Assembly (NCBI RefSeq): GCF_001625365.1
Contig: NZ_LJJF01000001.1
Span: 5,636,501-5,700,500 of the forward strand
Reading direction: 5' to 3'
Origin: Streptomyces sp. MJM8645
GTDB taxonomy: Bacteria; Actinomycetota; Actinomycetes; Streptomycetales; Streptomycetaceae
DNA length: 64,000 nt
Each line of letters starts with the position of its first letter. Position 1 is the stretch's first letter. Under the pieces are notes generated by a model. It was not told where the DNA came from and did no database searches. It was given only the letters and a program-made list of their open reading frames with translations. Position numbers and translations under genes: made by a program. This document shows, piece by piece, positions 31,766 through 41,200 of this stretch.

Positions 31766-32788
31766 ATGGTGACGACGAGGACGGGTGGCGCCCCCGCGCC
31801 GCTCGCGGTGCGCGAGGCGGCCTGGCACCTGCCGGAGCAGCGGGTGCCGGTCGGCGAGCTGCCCGAACTGGCGGGCCTGGCCGGCGAGCGCAGAACCACG
31901 CTGGCCGGCCTGGGCATCGACACCGTGGCCGTCGACCGCGAGCTCGGCCCGACCGGGCTGGCCGAGCGGGCGGCCCGCAGCGCGCTGGCCGGCGCCGGGC
32001 TCGCCGCCCAGGACCTGGACGCCCTGATCGTCGTCGACTCCCGGGCCCCCGAGACCCTGCTCAGCTCCGAGGCGACCAGGCTCCAGGCCCGGCTCGGCGC
32101 CGACCGGGCCGTCACCTTCGGCGTCGGCGGCCTCGGCTGCGTCTCGCTCGGCCCGGCCCTGCTCGCCGCCCGCGGACTGCTCGCCGCCGACCCCGACGTC
32201 CGGCACGTCCTGGTCGCGCACGCCTCCACCCCGGCCACCCCCGGCCGCTACCGGCACCCCGTCACCGTCAACGGGGACGCCGGGCAGGCCCTGCTGCTCG
32301 CCCGCACCGGCCCGGTGCGGGTGCTCGACCTGGTCCAGGAGACCAACGGCGCGTACTGGGACCTCTTCCGGGTGGACTACCGGGACCGCCCCTGGGAGAG
32401 CTGGCAGGAGGAGTGCCGGGACCTGCCCGGCTACTCCTTCCGGCTCGCGGTGGAGACCAGGAACCGGCTCACCGCGCTCCTGGAGCGGCTGCTCAAGCGG
32501 CACGGCCTCGACCGCGCCGACGTCGCCGGCTACGCCAGCCAGAACCTCTCGGCGGGCGGACTGCGCTTCCTGGCGGAGTCGCTGGGCGTCGACCTCCTGC
32601 CGGAGTGCCGGGAGAACCTGGCCCGGTACGGCCACCTGGGGCCGAACGACGTCTTCCTCAACCTCTGGACGGCGCTGGCGAACGGGCGGCTGGCCGAGGG
32701 CGACCGGGTCGTCCTGGTCAACGTCAGCCCGGTGGCGGCCTGGAACCTGCTGCTGGTGGAAATCGGACCCTGGGAGAGCACCGCGTGA
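31766..32788 (+). CDS. KAS III-like acyltransferase/ketosynthase
   Basis: A 340-residue thiolase-fold protein of beta-ketoacyl-ACP synthase III type. A likely nucleophile Cys is at residue 125 in GLGCVSL, and a C-terminal GHLGPND segment places Asn at 294. The HQAN box that normally carries the catalytic His reads Ala-Ser258-Gln-Asn, so ordinary decarboxylative condensation is doubtful. KAS III relatives occur next to FkbH and ACP genes in tetronate clusters, and some act as acyltransferases. Here it opens the operon that makes the ACP-bound C2 unit and overlaps the ACP gene by four bases. It could move that unit from the free ACP to the PKS protein, whose own AT is broken. That role is inference. 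Confidence 0.75.
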   Translation: MVTTRTGGAPAPLAVREAAWHLPEQRVPVGELPELAGLAGERRTTLAGLGIDTVAVDRELGPTGLAERAARSALAGAGLAAQDLDALIVVDSRAPETLLSSEATRLQARLGADRAVTFGVGGLGCVSLGPALLAARGLLAADPDVRHVLVAHASTPATPGRYRHPVTVNGDAGQALLLARTGPVRVLDLVQETNGAYWDLFRVDYRDRPWESWQEECRDLPGYSFRLAVETRNRLTALLERLLKRHGLDRADVAGYASQNLSAGGLRFLAESLGVDLLPECRENLARYGHLGPNDVFLNLWTALANGRLAEGDRVVLVNVSPVAAWNLLLVEIGPWESTA

Positions 32789-33066
32789 CCGACACGGCAA
32801 TCGAGATACGGGAGTTCCTGACCGTCGCACTGCGCCGGCCGGTGGCGCCGGACGAGGACTACTTCGCACTGGGGCTCGCGGACTCGCTGTTCGCGCTGGA
32901 GCTGGTGGTCTTCGTCGAGGAGCGGTTCGACATCCGGATCGAGGTGGACGACCTCGACCTGGACTCCTTCCGCACCGCCGAGCGGATCGCCGCGCTGGTC
33001 GAGCGCAAGCGGGCCGGCCTGGGCACGGGCGAGGAGACGGGGGCCGGCTGTGCCGCCCACGGCTAG
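32785..33066 (+). CDS. Acyl carrier protein
   Basis: A 93-residue protein with the ACP fold and a phosphopantetheine site GLADSLFALELV (Ser about residue 34). It is acidic, with a C-terminal Gly-rich tail. GTG at 32785 overlaps the KAS III-like stop (GTGA). In FkbH-type pathways the free ACP carries glyceryl and then the oxidised malonyl-type unit through all steps. Its position between the KAS III-like and acyl-CoA dehydrogenase genes fits that. Its 3' end overlaps the next gene by 17 bases. Confidence 0.92.
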   Translation: MTDTAIEIREFLTVALRRPVAPDEDYFALGLADSLFALELVVFVEERFDIRIEVDDLDLDSFRTAERIAALVERKRAGLGTGEETGAGCAAHG

Positions 33067-34231
33067 CGAGACCCGTCCGTCCGCCCCGTCCGACCCGGGG
33101 GCTTCGGTGGCCCCGGGGACTTCTGTGGTCGACGCCGCGGCCGAGCTGGCCGCCGCCGTCCGCGACGAGGCCGCCCGCTGGGACGAGCAGGGCGCGCTGC
33201 CCGACGAGGCCGTCCGCGCGGTGGCCGCCGCCGGGCTGCTCGGCCTCGACCTGCCCGCCCGCCACGGCGGCGCCGGCGCCACCCCGGCCCAGCTGGGCGA
33301 GGCCGTCGCGCACCTGGGCGGCGTCTGCGGCGCCCTGCGCGCGCTGCTCACCGTCCAGGGCATGACGGCCGCGGCGCTGCTGCGCTGGGGCGGCGAGGAG
33401 CAGCGCGCGCGGTGGCTGCCCGCACTGGCCTCCGGCGAACGCCTCGCCGGCTTCGCCGCCACCGAACGGGAGGCCGGCAGCGCGCTCGCCGAGGTCGGCA
33501 CGCGGATCGAGGACGACGGCGAACGGCTGGTCGTCACCGGCGCCAAGCGCTGGGTGACCTTCGGGCAGAGCGCCGACGTGTTCCTGGTGCTGGGGCGCAC
33601 CGACGCCGGCCCGACGGCCGTCCTGGTGGAGGCCGACCGGCCCGGGATCGTCCGCGAGCCCGTCAGCGGCCAACTCGGCCTGCGCGCCGCGCGGATCGCC
33701 CACCTCACCTTCGACCGGGTGCGGGTGCCCCGGGAGAACCTGGTGGCGCCGCCCGGGCTGGGCCTGACCCACACCGCCGCCGTGGCGCTGGACCACGGCC
33801 GGTTCACGGTGGCCTGGGGCTGCGTCGGCATGGCGGAGGCCTGCCTGGCCGACGCCGCCGAGCACGCCGCGCACCGGGTCCAGGGCGGCGTGCCGCTGGC
33901 CGGGCACCAGCTGGTGCGCTCGCTGCTCGCCCGCTCCGCCGTCGACACGGCGGCCGCCCGGGCGCTGGCCGAGCGGGCCGCCGAGGCCCGGGCCGGCTCG
34001 CCGCTGGGCGCCGCCACCGAGACCGTGGTCGCCAAGTACGCGGCGGCCGGGGCGGCGAAGGCGGTCGCCGACCGGGCCGTCCAGATCCTCGGCTCGGCGG
34101 GCTGCGAGCCCGGCGTCCGGGCCGGCCGGTTCTACCGGGACGCCAAGGTGATGGAGATCATCGAGGGCAGCCCGCAGGTCGCCGAACTGCACATCGCCGA
34201 CCGCCTGTTGCGCCAGGGGGTGCGCCGATGA
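33050..34231 (+). CDS. Acyl-CoA dehydrogenase-like oxidase (FkbI/ZmaE type)
   Basis: A 393-residue acyl-CoA dehydrogenase family flavoprotein. It has the FAD-contact stretch FAATEREAGSA (about 140-150), ALDHGRF and the C-terminal region IIEGSPQV, with the catalytic-base Glu in the position of the family's YEGT. In extender-unit operons with FkbH, ACP and a hydroxyacyl-CoA dehydrogenase, this enzyme takes part in oxidising the glyceryl-ACP intermediate to the malonyl-type level. The GTG start overlaps the ACP gene, and the stop overlaps fkbH-like by four bases. Confidence 0.88.
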   Translation: MPPTASETRPSAPSDPGASVAPGTSVVDAAAELAAAVRDEAARWDEQGALPDEAVRAVAAAGLLGLDLPARHGGAGATPAQLGEAVAHLGGVCGALRALLTVQGMTAAALLRWGGEEQRARWLPALASGERLAGFAATEREAGSALAEVGTRIEDDGERLVVTGAKRWVTFGQSADVFLVLGRTDAGPTAVLVEADRPGIVREPVSGQLGLRAARIAHLTFDRVRVPRENLVAPPGLGLTHTAAVALDHGRFTVAWGCVGMAEACLADAAEHAAHRVQGGVPLAGHQLVRSLLARSAVDTAAARALAERAAEARAGSPLGAATETVVAKYAAAGAAKAVADRAVQILGSAGCEPGVRAGRFYRDAKVMEIIEGSPQVAELHIADRLLRQGVRR

Positions 34232-35391
34232 CCGGGGCTCAACCGGGGCCGCAGCGGAGTGGGGCGGAGCAGAGTAGGGCGGAGCCGACCGTCAAGGTCC
34301 TGGTCTGGGACCTCGACGACACCCTCTGGGACGGCACCGTGCTGGAGGGCGACGACCCGGCGCCGTTCCCCGTCGCGACCGCCGCCCTGCGGGCGCTGGA
34401 CGAGCGCGGCGTCCTGCACGCCGTCGCCAGCCGGAGCGACCGGGCCGTCGCCACCGCGCACCTGGAACGGCTCGGGTTGCACGAGCTGTTCACCGTGCTG
34501 GAGATCGGCTGGGGGCCCAAGTCGGGCGCGGTGCGCCGGATCGCCGAGGCCATCGGCATCGGGCTGGACACCGTGGCCTTCGTCGACAACGACCCGGTCG
34601 AGCGCGCCGAGGTGGCCGCCGCCCACCCCGTGGTGCGCTGCTACCCGGCCGAGCAGGTCGCCGAGCTGGCCGAACTGTCGGAGTTCCGGCCCGAGTTCGT
34701 CACCGCCGACGCCCGCGAACGCCGGCTGCGCTACCGCGGCGAGGCGCTCCGCACCCAGGCCCGGGAGGATCACCAGGGCACCCCCGAGGAGTTCCTCGCC
34801 TCCCTGGGACTGGAGTTGGCGATCCGTCAGGCCGGGCCGGACGACCTCGCCCGCGCCCACGAGCTCACCGTCCGCACCCACCAGCTCAACACCACCGGCC
34901 GGACCTACGGCCTGACGGAGCTGCGCGCCCTGTGCGACTCGCCCGACCACCGGGTGCTGGTCGCCGAACTGACCGACCGGTTCGGCGACTACGGCACCAT
35001 CGGACTCGCGCTGAGCGAGCGGACCGGGCACCGGGAGGGCGACGGCCCGGCCGGGCCGGCCGAGGTGCTGCGGCTGCTCCTGCTGTCCTGCCGGGTGATG
35101 TCCCGGGGCATCGGGCCGGCGCTGATCGGGCACGTCGTGCGCGCGGCGCTCGCCGAAGGGCGCCGCCCGCTGGCCGAGTTCGTGCCCACCGACGTCAACC
35201 GGGTGATGCTGGTGAACCTCCGGTTCGCCGGGTTCACCGTGGTGGGCCAGGAGGGGGAGGGGCGGCTGCTGCTCGGCTACCCGCCCGCCGCCCCGCCGCC
35301 CCCGCCGCCGGGCCACCTGCGGCTGATCACCCCCGAGGCGCCCAACGCCCCTGCCGCCCTTGAGGCCCCCGAGGCCCGGAACCGGCCGTGA
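34228..35391 (+). CDS. FkbH-like glyceryl-ACP synthase
   Basis: A 387-residue protein with an N-terminal HAD domain bearing DLDDTLWDG (about residues 27-35) and FVDNDPVER (about 117-125), followed by a C-terminal acyltransferase-like domain. This is the FkbH/OzmB/ZmaN family. It dephosphorylates 1,3-bisphosphoglycerate and loads glyceryl onto an ACP, the first step to methoxy-, hydroxy- or aminomalonyl-ACP and to tetronates. Linked genes supply the ACP and both oxidative enzymes. No O-methyltransferase or aminotransferase is present, so hydroxymalonyl-ACP is the favoured product. The last 40 residues are a Pro/Ala-rich tail (PPPPPPG) that lengthens the protein beyond the usual size. Confidence 0.92.
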   Translation: MTGAQPGPQRSGAEQSRAEPTVKVLVWDLDDTLWDGTVLEGDDPAPFPVATAALRALDERGVLHAVASRSDRAVATAHLERLGLHELFTVLEIGWGPKSGAVRRIAEAIGIGLDTVAFVDNDPVERAEVAAAHPVVRCYPAEQVAELAELSEFRPEFVTADARERRLRYRGEALRTQAREDHQGTPEEFLASLGLELAIRQAGPDDLARAHELTVRTHQLNTTGRTYGLTELRALCDSPDHRVLVAELTDRFGDYGTIGLALSERTGHREGDGPAGPAEVLRLLLLSCRVMSRGIGPALIGHVVRAALAEGRRPLAEFVPTDVNRVMLVNLRFAGFTVVGQEGEGRLLLGYPPAAPPPPPPGHLRLITPEAPNAPAALEAPEARNRP

Positions 35392-35426
35392 CCGGGCCGC
35401 AATCCGTCGTGACCAGGAAGGACACC

Positions 35427-36380
35427 GTGCACCCGCAAGACACCCAGAACCGCGAGGCAGGCGAGGCCCGGGCGGCCCGCACCGACCGGATCCCGGTCGG
35501 GATCGTCGGCGCCGGCACGATGGGCACCGCCGTCGCCCAGGTCTTCGCCGCGGCCGGGCACCCCGTGGTGGTGGTCGACCGGCAGCGGGCCGCCCTCGAC
35601 GCCGGCCCCGGCCGGCTGCGGGACGGCCTGCGCGCCGCGCGGCTGCTCGGCCGCCGCCCGGCCCCCGGTGAGGCTGGTGCCGGGACCCCTGCCGAGGCCC
35701 GCCCCTCGGCGGCGGAGACCGTCGAACTGGTCGATTGGACGGACGAGTTCGGGCGGCTGGCGGCGGCCGGCTTCGTGGTGGAGTGCGCCTCCGAGCGACT
35801 GGCCGTCAAGGAGCAGGTGCTCCGGGAGCTCGACCGGGTCTGCGCCCCCGCCGCGGTGTTCGCCTCCTGCACCTCGGCGATCCCGGTCGAGCGGCTCGCC
35901 TCCTACACCGACCGGGCCGACCGGGTGCTCGCCACGCACTTCATGAACCCCGCCTACCTCAAGGAGACGGTCGAGGTGGTGCGGGGCCCGGCCACCACCG
36001 CCCGGACGCTGGAGACCACCCTTGCTCTGCTCGCCGGGGTCGGCCGCCGCGCCCACGTCGTCCGCGACTCGCCGGGTTTCGTCTCCAACCGGGTGCTGAT
36101 GCCGATGGTCAACGACGCGGCCGCCCGGGTGCAGGAGGGCGTGGCCGACGCGGAGACCGTCGACCTGATCTTCCAGGAGTGCTTCGGCCACGCCATGGGC
36201 CCGCTGCGCACGGCGGACCTGATCGGGCTCGACACCATCGTCGACACCCTCGACGTCCTGCTGGAGACCACCGGCGACGAACGGTTCCGGCCCTGCGACC
36301 TGCTGCTCGACCTGGTGCGGCGCGGACACTTCGGCCGCAAGACCGGGCTGGGCTTCCACGCCTACGGGACCCGCCCGTGA
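35427..36380 (+). CDS. 3-hydroxyacyl-CoA dehydrogenase (FkbK/ZmaG type)
   Basis: An NAD-dependent 3-hydroxyacyl-CoA dehydrogenase of about 317 residues. It has the Rossmann motif GAGTMGTAVAQVF near the N-terminus, catalytic His in THFMNPAYLKE with following Glu, and the C-terminal DSPGFVSNRVLMPM segment. In the FkbH pathway it oxidises the 3-hydroxyl of glyceryl-ACP. GTG at 35427 was chosen because AGGAAGGA (35414-35421) lies 5 bases before it; an upstream in-frame GTG at 35388 overlaps the FkbH stop and would add 13 residues. The stop overlaps the next gene's GTG (GTGA). Confidence 0.9.
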   Translation: MHPQDTQNREAGEARAARTDRIPVGIVGAGTMGTAVAQVFAAAGHPVVVVDRQRAALDAGPGRLRDGLRAARLLGRRPAPGEAGAGTPAEARPSAAETVELVDWTDEFGRLAAAGFVVECASERLAVKEQVLRELDRVCAPAAVFASCTSAIPVERLASYTDRADRVLATHFMNPAYLKETVEVVRGPATTARTLETTLALLAGVGRRAHVVRDSPGFVSNRVLMPMVNDAAARVQEGVADAETVDLIFQECFGHAMGPLRTADLIGLDTIVDTLDVLLETTGDERFRPCDLLLDLVRRGHFGRKTGLGFHAYGTRP

Positions 36381-38272
36381 CCGCCGGCCGTCCGGCCCCC
36401 GACGTACTCGACCTGATCCGGGAACGGTTCCGCACGCTGCCCGACCGGACCGCCGTGGCGGTCGGCGGGCAGAGTCTGACGTATCGTCAACTCGACATCG
36501 AAACCAAGGCGTTGGCCGATCGACTGGCCGCCGTCGGGGTCGCCCCCGGCCGGCTCGTCCTGATCCACCGCCGCCAGGGCGTGCGCACCGTCGTCGGCAT
36601 GCTGGCCGCGCTGCGGCTGGGCGCCGCCTGGTGCGTCCTGGAACCCGATCGCCCCGCCGCGATGGTGCGCGCCCTGCTGCGCGACAGCGGCTGCGCCGTC
36701 CTGGTGTACGACGACGGCGACCCGGCCACCCCGCCCGCCGCCGTACGGGAGCTGACGGCCGGCTGCGGGCAGCCCGTCACGGCGGTGGCCGAGAGCGGAC
36801 CGGCCCCTGCTCCGGCCGTGGCCGCCGGCCGGTCGGACGCCGTGGTGCCCCCGACCGCACCGGCCTACGCCGTCACCACCTCCGGGACCACCGGGGAGCC
36901 CAAGGCCGTCCTGGTCTCCCGCGGCGCGCTCGCCCACCTGGTCGCCTCCCGCGCCGAGGACCCCGCCGCGACCACCTTCACCGCCTCCCGGCTCTCCTGG
37001 GACGCGCCGCTGTTGATGCTGTTCCACACGCTCTGCGGCGGCGGCACGGCGGTGCTGCCCGACGAACGGGCCCTGCCCGACCCGGAGGCCGCCGCCGCGC
37101 TGATCCGCCGCCACCGGGTCGAGGTGGCGGTCGGCCCGCCCTCGTTCCACCTGCTGGTGCTGCCCCACCTGGCCGGCGCCGACGTCCACCTGCGGCAGTG
37201 GATCGTCGGCGGGGAGGCGCTGTCGGCCGCGCAGGCCGAGCGGCACCGGGCCGCCCTGCCCGGCACCCGGCTGGTCAACGAGTACGGCGCCACCGAGACC
37301 ACCGTCACCGTGCTCGCCCAGCCGGTCACGCCCGCGTCGCTCGACCCCGTCCCGATCGGGCGGTCCACCCCGGGCAACCGGATCCACCTGCTGGACGAGC
37401 GGCTCGCCCCGGTCGGGCCCGGGCGAACCGGCGAGCTGTACGTGGCCGGGCCGCAGGTCGCCGAGGGCTACGCCGGCCGCCCGGCCGACACCGCGCTGCG
37501 CTTCCTCCCCGACCCCTTCGCCACCACCCCCGGCGCCCGGATGTACCGCACCGGGGACCTCGCCTCCGCCGACCCCACCGGGGCGCTGGTGTTCCGCGGC
37601 CGGGCCGACGGGCAGCTCAAGGTGCGCGGCGTCCGGGTCGAACGCGAGGCCGTCGAAGCGGCGCTGGAGCGCCACCCCGCCGTCCGGCAGGCCGCCGTCC
37701 TCGCCGTGACCGGCCCCGACGGCGCCACCGCGCTGGCCGCGTGCTGGCTCCCCGCCGACCCCGCCGCCCCCGCGCCGGACACCGCCGAACTGCTGGCGCA
37801 CTGCACCGCCCTGCTCGGCGGCCAGGCCCGGCCGGAGCGATTCGTCCGGGTGGCCGGCTTCCCGCTCGCGCCGTCCGGCAAGACCGACCTCCAGGCGCTG
37901 CGCGCCCTGCTCGCCGAAGACCCCGGCGAGCCCGGCGGACGTGACGAGCCCGCCGAGGCGGACGGGGCCCCGCAGCTCGTGACGCGCTACTGGACCGAGG
38001 TCCTCGGGCACGGCGACTTCGGACCGGACGACGACTTCTTCGCCGTCGGCGGCAACTCGCACCGGATCGTCGAACTCCACCTGCGCCTCGAAGGCCGCTG
38101 GCCCGGCGCCGTCCGCGTCGGCCGGCTCTTCGACCTGCGCACCGTCGCCGAGCAGGCAGCGGCCGTCGCCTCGGAGGCCGTCGCCCCGGAGGCCGCCACC
38201 CGGGAGCCCGTCGCCCCGGCGGCCGGACCGCCCACGGGCGGCGCCCGGCCCGACGCCGCGTACGAAGTCTGA
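36377..38272 (+). CDS. Free-standing NRPS A-T didomain
   Basis: A 631-residue protein: A domain (about 10-520) with TTSGTTGEPKAV, NEYGATE, YRTGDLA and the conserved Lys in PSGKTDL; T domain (about 535-610) with VGGNSHRIV. There is no C domain. The pocket reads about D-A-L-V-V-G-E-V-T; Asp235 is kept, so an alpha-amino acid is likely, but I cannot name it. Two roles are plausible. It could be a loading module feeding the KS of the next protein. Alternatively it could serve the A-less C-T-E module of the large NRPS in trans, as Ramo17 does in ramoplanin synthesis. The longer open frame upstream of 36377 only reads through the dehydrogenase gene; the GTGA overlap marks the likely start. Confidence 0.9.
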   Translation: MTAGRPAPDVLDLIRERFRTLPDRTAVAVGGQSLTYRQLDIETKALADRLAAVGVAPGRLVLIHRRQGVRTVVGMLAALRLGAAWCVLEPDRPAAMVRALLRDSGCAVLVYDDGDPATPPAAVRELTAGCGQPVTAVAESGPAPAPAVAAGRSDAVVPPTAPAYAVTTSGTTGEPKAVLVSRGALAHLVASRAEDPAATTFTASRLSWDAPLLMLFHTLCGGGTAVLPDERALPDPEAAAALIRRHRVEVAVGPPSFHLLVLPHLAGADVHLRQWIVGGEALSAAQAERHRAALPGTRLVNEYGATETTVTVLAQPVTPASLDPVPIGRSTPGNRIHLLDERLAPVGPGRTGELYVAGPQVAEGYAGRPADTALRFLPDPFATTPGARMYRTGDLASADPTGALVFRGRADGQLKVRGVRVEREAVEAALERHPAVRQAAVLAVTGPDGATALAACWLPADPAAPAPDTAELLAHCTALLGGQARPERFVRVAGFPLAPSGKTDLQALRALLAEDPGEPGGRDEPAEADGAPQLVTRYWTEVLGHGDFGPDDDFFAVGGNSHRIVELHLRLEGRWPGAVRVGRLFDLRTVAEQAAAVASEAVAPEAATREPVAPAAGPPTGGARPDAAYEV

Positions 38273-38291
38273 CGAACGGGAGAGAGCAGCA

Positions 38292-41200
38292 GTGACCAGG
38301 ACCCCAGCGACGGCCCCCGCCGACACCGACATCGCCGTCGTCGGCATCGGCGCCCGCTTCCCCGACGCCGACGACCTGGCGGCCTTCCGGGCCAACCTCG
38401 CCGCCGGCCGGGACTCCGTCGGGGACATGCCCGCCGCCCGGGCCGCCGCCACCGGACTCGACCCGGACGCGGGCTACCTGCCGATGGGCCACCTCGCCGA
38501 CGTCCACACCTTCGACCACGCCTTCTTCGGCCTCTCCCGGCGCGAGGCCGCCCTGATGGACCCCCAGCAGCGGATCGCGCTGGTCCTCGCCCACCAGGCC
38601 GTCGAGGACGCCGGCCACGCCGCGAGCGCCCTGCGCGGACGCCAGGTCGCCGTGGTGCTCAGCGCCGCCGCCTCCGGCTACCTCGGCGCCGCCACCGAGC
38701 CCGGCCCGCTCAGCGCCCTCGGCAACGTGCCCTTCGCGCTGCCCGCCCGGATCGCCCACGTGCTCGGCTTCGAAGGCCCCTGCTACGCCGTCGACACCGG
38801 CTGCAACGGCTCGCTCGTCGCCGTCCACCAGGCCTGCCGCGAACTGCGCGACGGCGAGGCCGAGTACGCGCTCGCCGGCGGCTTCAGCCTGCGCCCCGGC
38901 GGCCTGCCCGCCCGGCAGACCGAAGGCATGACCGAACTCGTCTCCCCGAGCGGCCGCTGCCGGGCCTTCGACGCCGACGCCGACGGCACCGCCAGTGGCG
39001 AGGGCGGCGCCGTCCTGCTGCTCACCACCCTCGGCCGGGCCCGCGCCGACGGCACGCCCGTCCACGCCGTGATCCGCGGCAGCGCCGTCCGGCACAACGG
39101 CCGGGCGGCCGCCACCATCAGCACCCCGAGCGCACCCGCGCACGCGGCGGTGATCGGCGCGGCCTGGCGCGCCGCCGGGCTCGACCCCGCCCTGGCCGGC
39201 TACCTGGAGGCGCACGGCTCCGGCACCCGGCTCGGCGACGCCGTCGAACTGGAGGGCCTGGCCCAGGTGTTCGGGCCGCGCGGGTTCGGGGCGCGGGGCC
39301 GGCGGCTGCCGATCGGCTCGGTGAAGACCAACGTCGGCCACCTCGACCACGCGGCCGGGATCGCCGGCCTGGTCAAGGCCGTCCTCGCGGTCGGCCACGG
39401 CGAGCTGTACCCGTCCCTGCACTTCCGCCGGCCCGTCGACGAGGCCGCCCTCGAACCCGTCGAGGTGGTCACCGCGCTGCGCCCCTGGGAGGGCGAGGAG
39501 CGGATCGCCGGCGTCAGCTCGTACAGCCTCGGCGGCATCAACGCCCACTGCGTGGTCCAGCGGCCGCCCGTGCCGCCGCGCGGCGACCGGTCGGGCACCC
39601 CACGGCTCGTCGGTGTCTCCGCGCGCAGCCGCACCGCGCTCGCCCGGCTCTGCGCCGACCTCGGCGCCGCGCTGACCGGCCCGGCCGCCCGCGACACCGA
39701 CCTCGACGACGTCGCCCTCACCCTCAACTCCGGGCGCACGCACTACGGGCACCGGGCGGCGGTGTGGGCCCGCGACACCGCCGAACTCGGCCGGGCCCTG
39801 CTCGAACGGGCGGCCCGGCTCGACGCCTCGGCACCGGCCGGCGGCGCCCCGCGCGGCGGCCGGACCAGGCCGCCCGCCGTCTGCCTGCTGCTCTCCCCGG
39901 ACGCCGTGCCCGACGCCCCCGGCCCGGCGGAGCTGCCCGACGCGCTGCCCGCCACCGGCCCGGCGGCCCGGCTGCTCGCGGGCCAACTCGCCCTCCACCG
40001 CGAGCTGTCGCGCTGCGGCGTGCCCGTCGGGACGGTGCTGAGCAGCGGCGCCTCCCGGTACGCCGCCCGGTATCTGCTCGGCACCCTCACCGCCGAGGAC
40101 ACCCGCGAACTCGCCACCGCCGCCGCCACCGGAGCCGAGGCCGCGCCGCCCGACCGGGACCGGCTCGTCGCGGCGGCCGAACGGCTCGCCGCCGCCGGAC
40201 CGGTGGTGTTCCTCGACCCCGGCCCCGGCGGCGTCCTCGGCCGGCTGCTCGCCGAGCGGTTCGGCCCGGAGGGGCAGGACGGCGCCCGGCTGGTCACCGC
40301 CGCCGGTGACGGCGACGGAGGCTTTGCCGCGCTGCTCGGCCGGCTGTACGAATGCGGCCTGGACCTGGACTGGACGGCGCTCGGCCCCGAGCCCGGCACC
40401 GCCCGGCGGCTGCGCCTGCCCGGACACCCGCTGGCCGCCACCCCGTGCTGGATCCGGCCCGCACCGGCGGCCCCCGCCCTGCCCGTCGCGTCCGCGGCGC
40501 CCGCCGTCGAGCGCACCGGGACCGGCCCCGCCGAGGACCCCGAACGCTGGCTCGCCGAAGTCCTCGGAGAACTCCTGCACAGCGAGCAGCCGCCCGGCCC
40601 GGAGGCCGACTACTTCGAACTCGGCGGCAACTCGATCATCGCCCTCCAGCTCGCCGACCGGATCCAGACCCGCTTCGGCTTCCGCCCCCGGCTGCTCGAC
40701 GTCTACGAACACCCCGCCGTCGGCGCGTTCGCCGACCTCATCCGCCGCCGGGCCGGCGCCCCCGCGGCCCCCGCCCTGCCGCCGATCACCCCCCGCGACA
40801 CACCCCCCGTCACCTCCTTCGGCCAGGACCGGATCTGGTTCCACCACCAGCTCGACCCCGACACCACGCTCTACAACCTCCCGATGGTCAGCCTGATCAG
40901 CGGCCCGCTCGACGTCGACGCCGTCCGCGGCATGTGGCACGACCTGATGCTGCGCCACGAGGTGCTGCGCTCCAACTTCGCCGAGGAGGACGACGAGCCG
41001 GTGCTGCGCATCAGCCCGGAGCCCGGCGACTTCTTCACCTTCCGGGACGTCTCCGCGGATCCGGACCCGCTCGCCGCAGCCCGCGAACTCGTCCGGCAGG
41101 CCGCCGAGCACCGCTTCGACCTCGCCCACGACCCCCTGGTGCGGGTGCTCGTGGTCCGTACGGCCCCCGAGCAGCACGTGCTCCAGGTGACCATGCACCA

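Noticed and set aside
35735..36376. Upstream extension of the A-T protein
   Set aside because: It overlaps the conserved dehydrogenase gene in another frame, and the sequence becomes NRPS-like only after the GTG at 36377.
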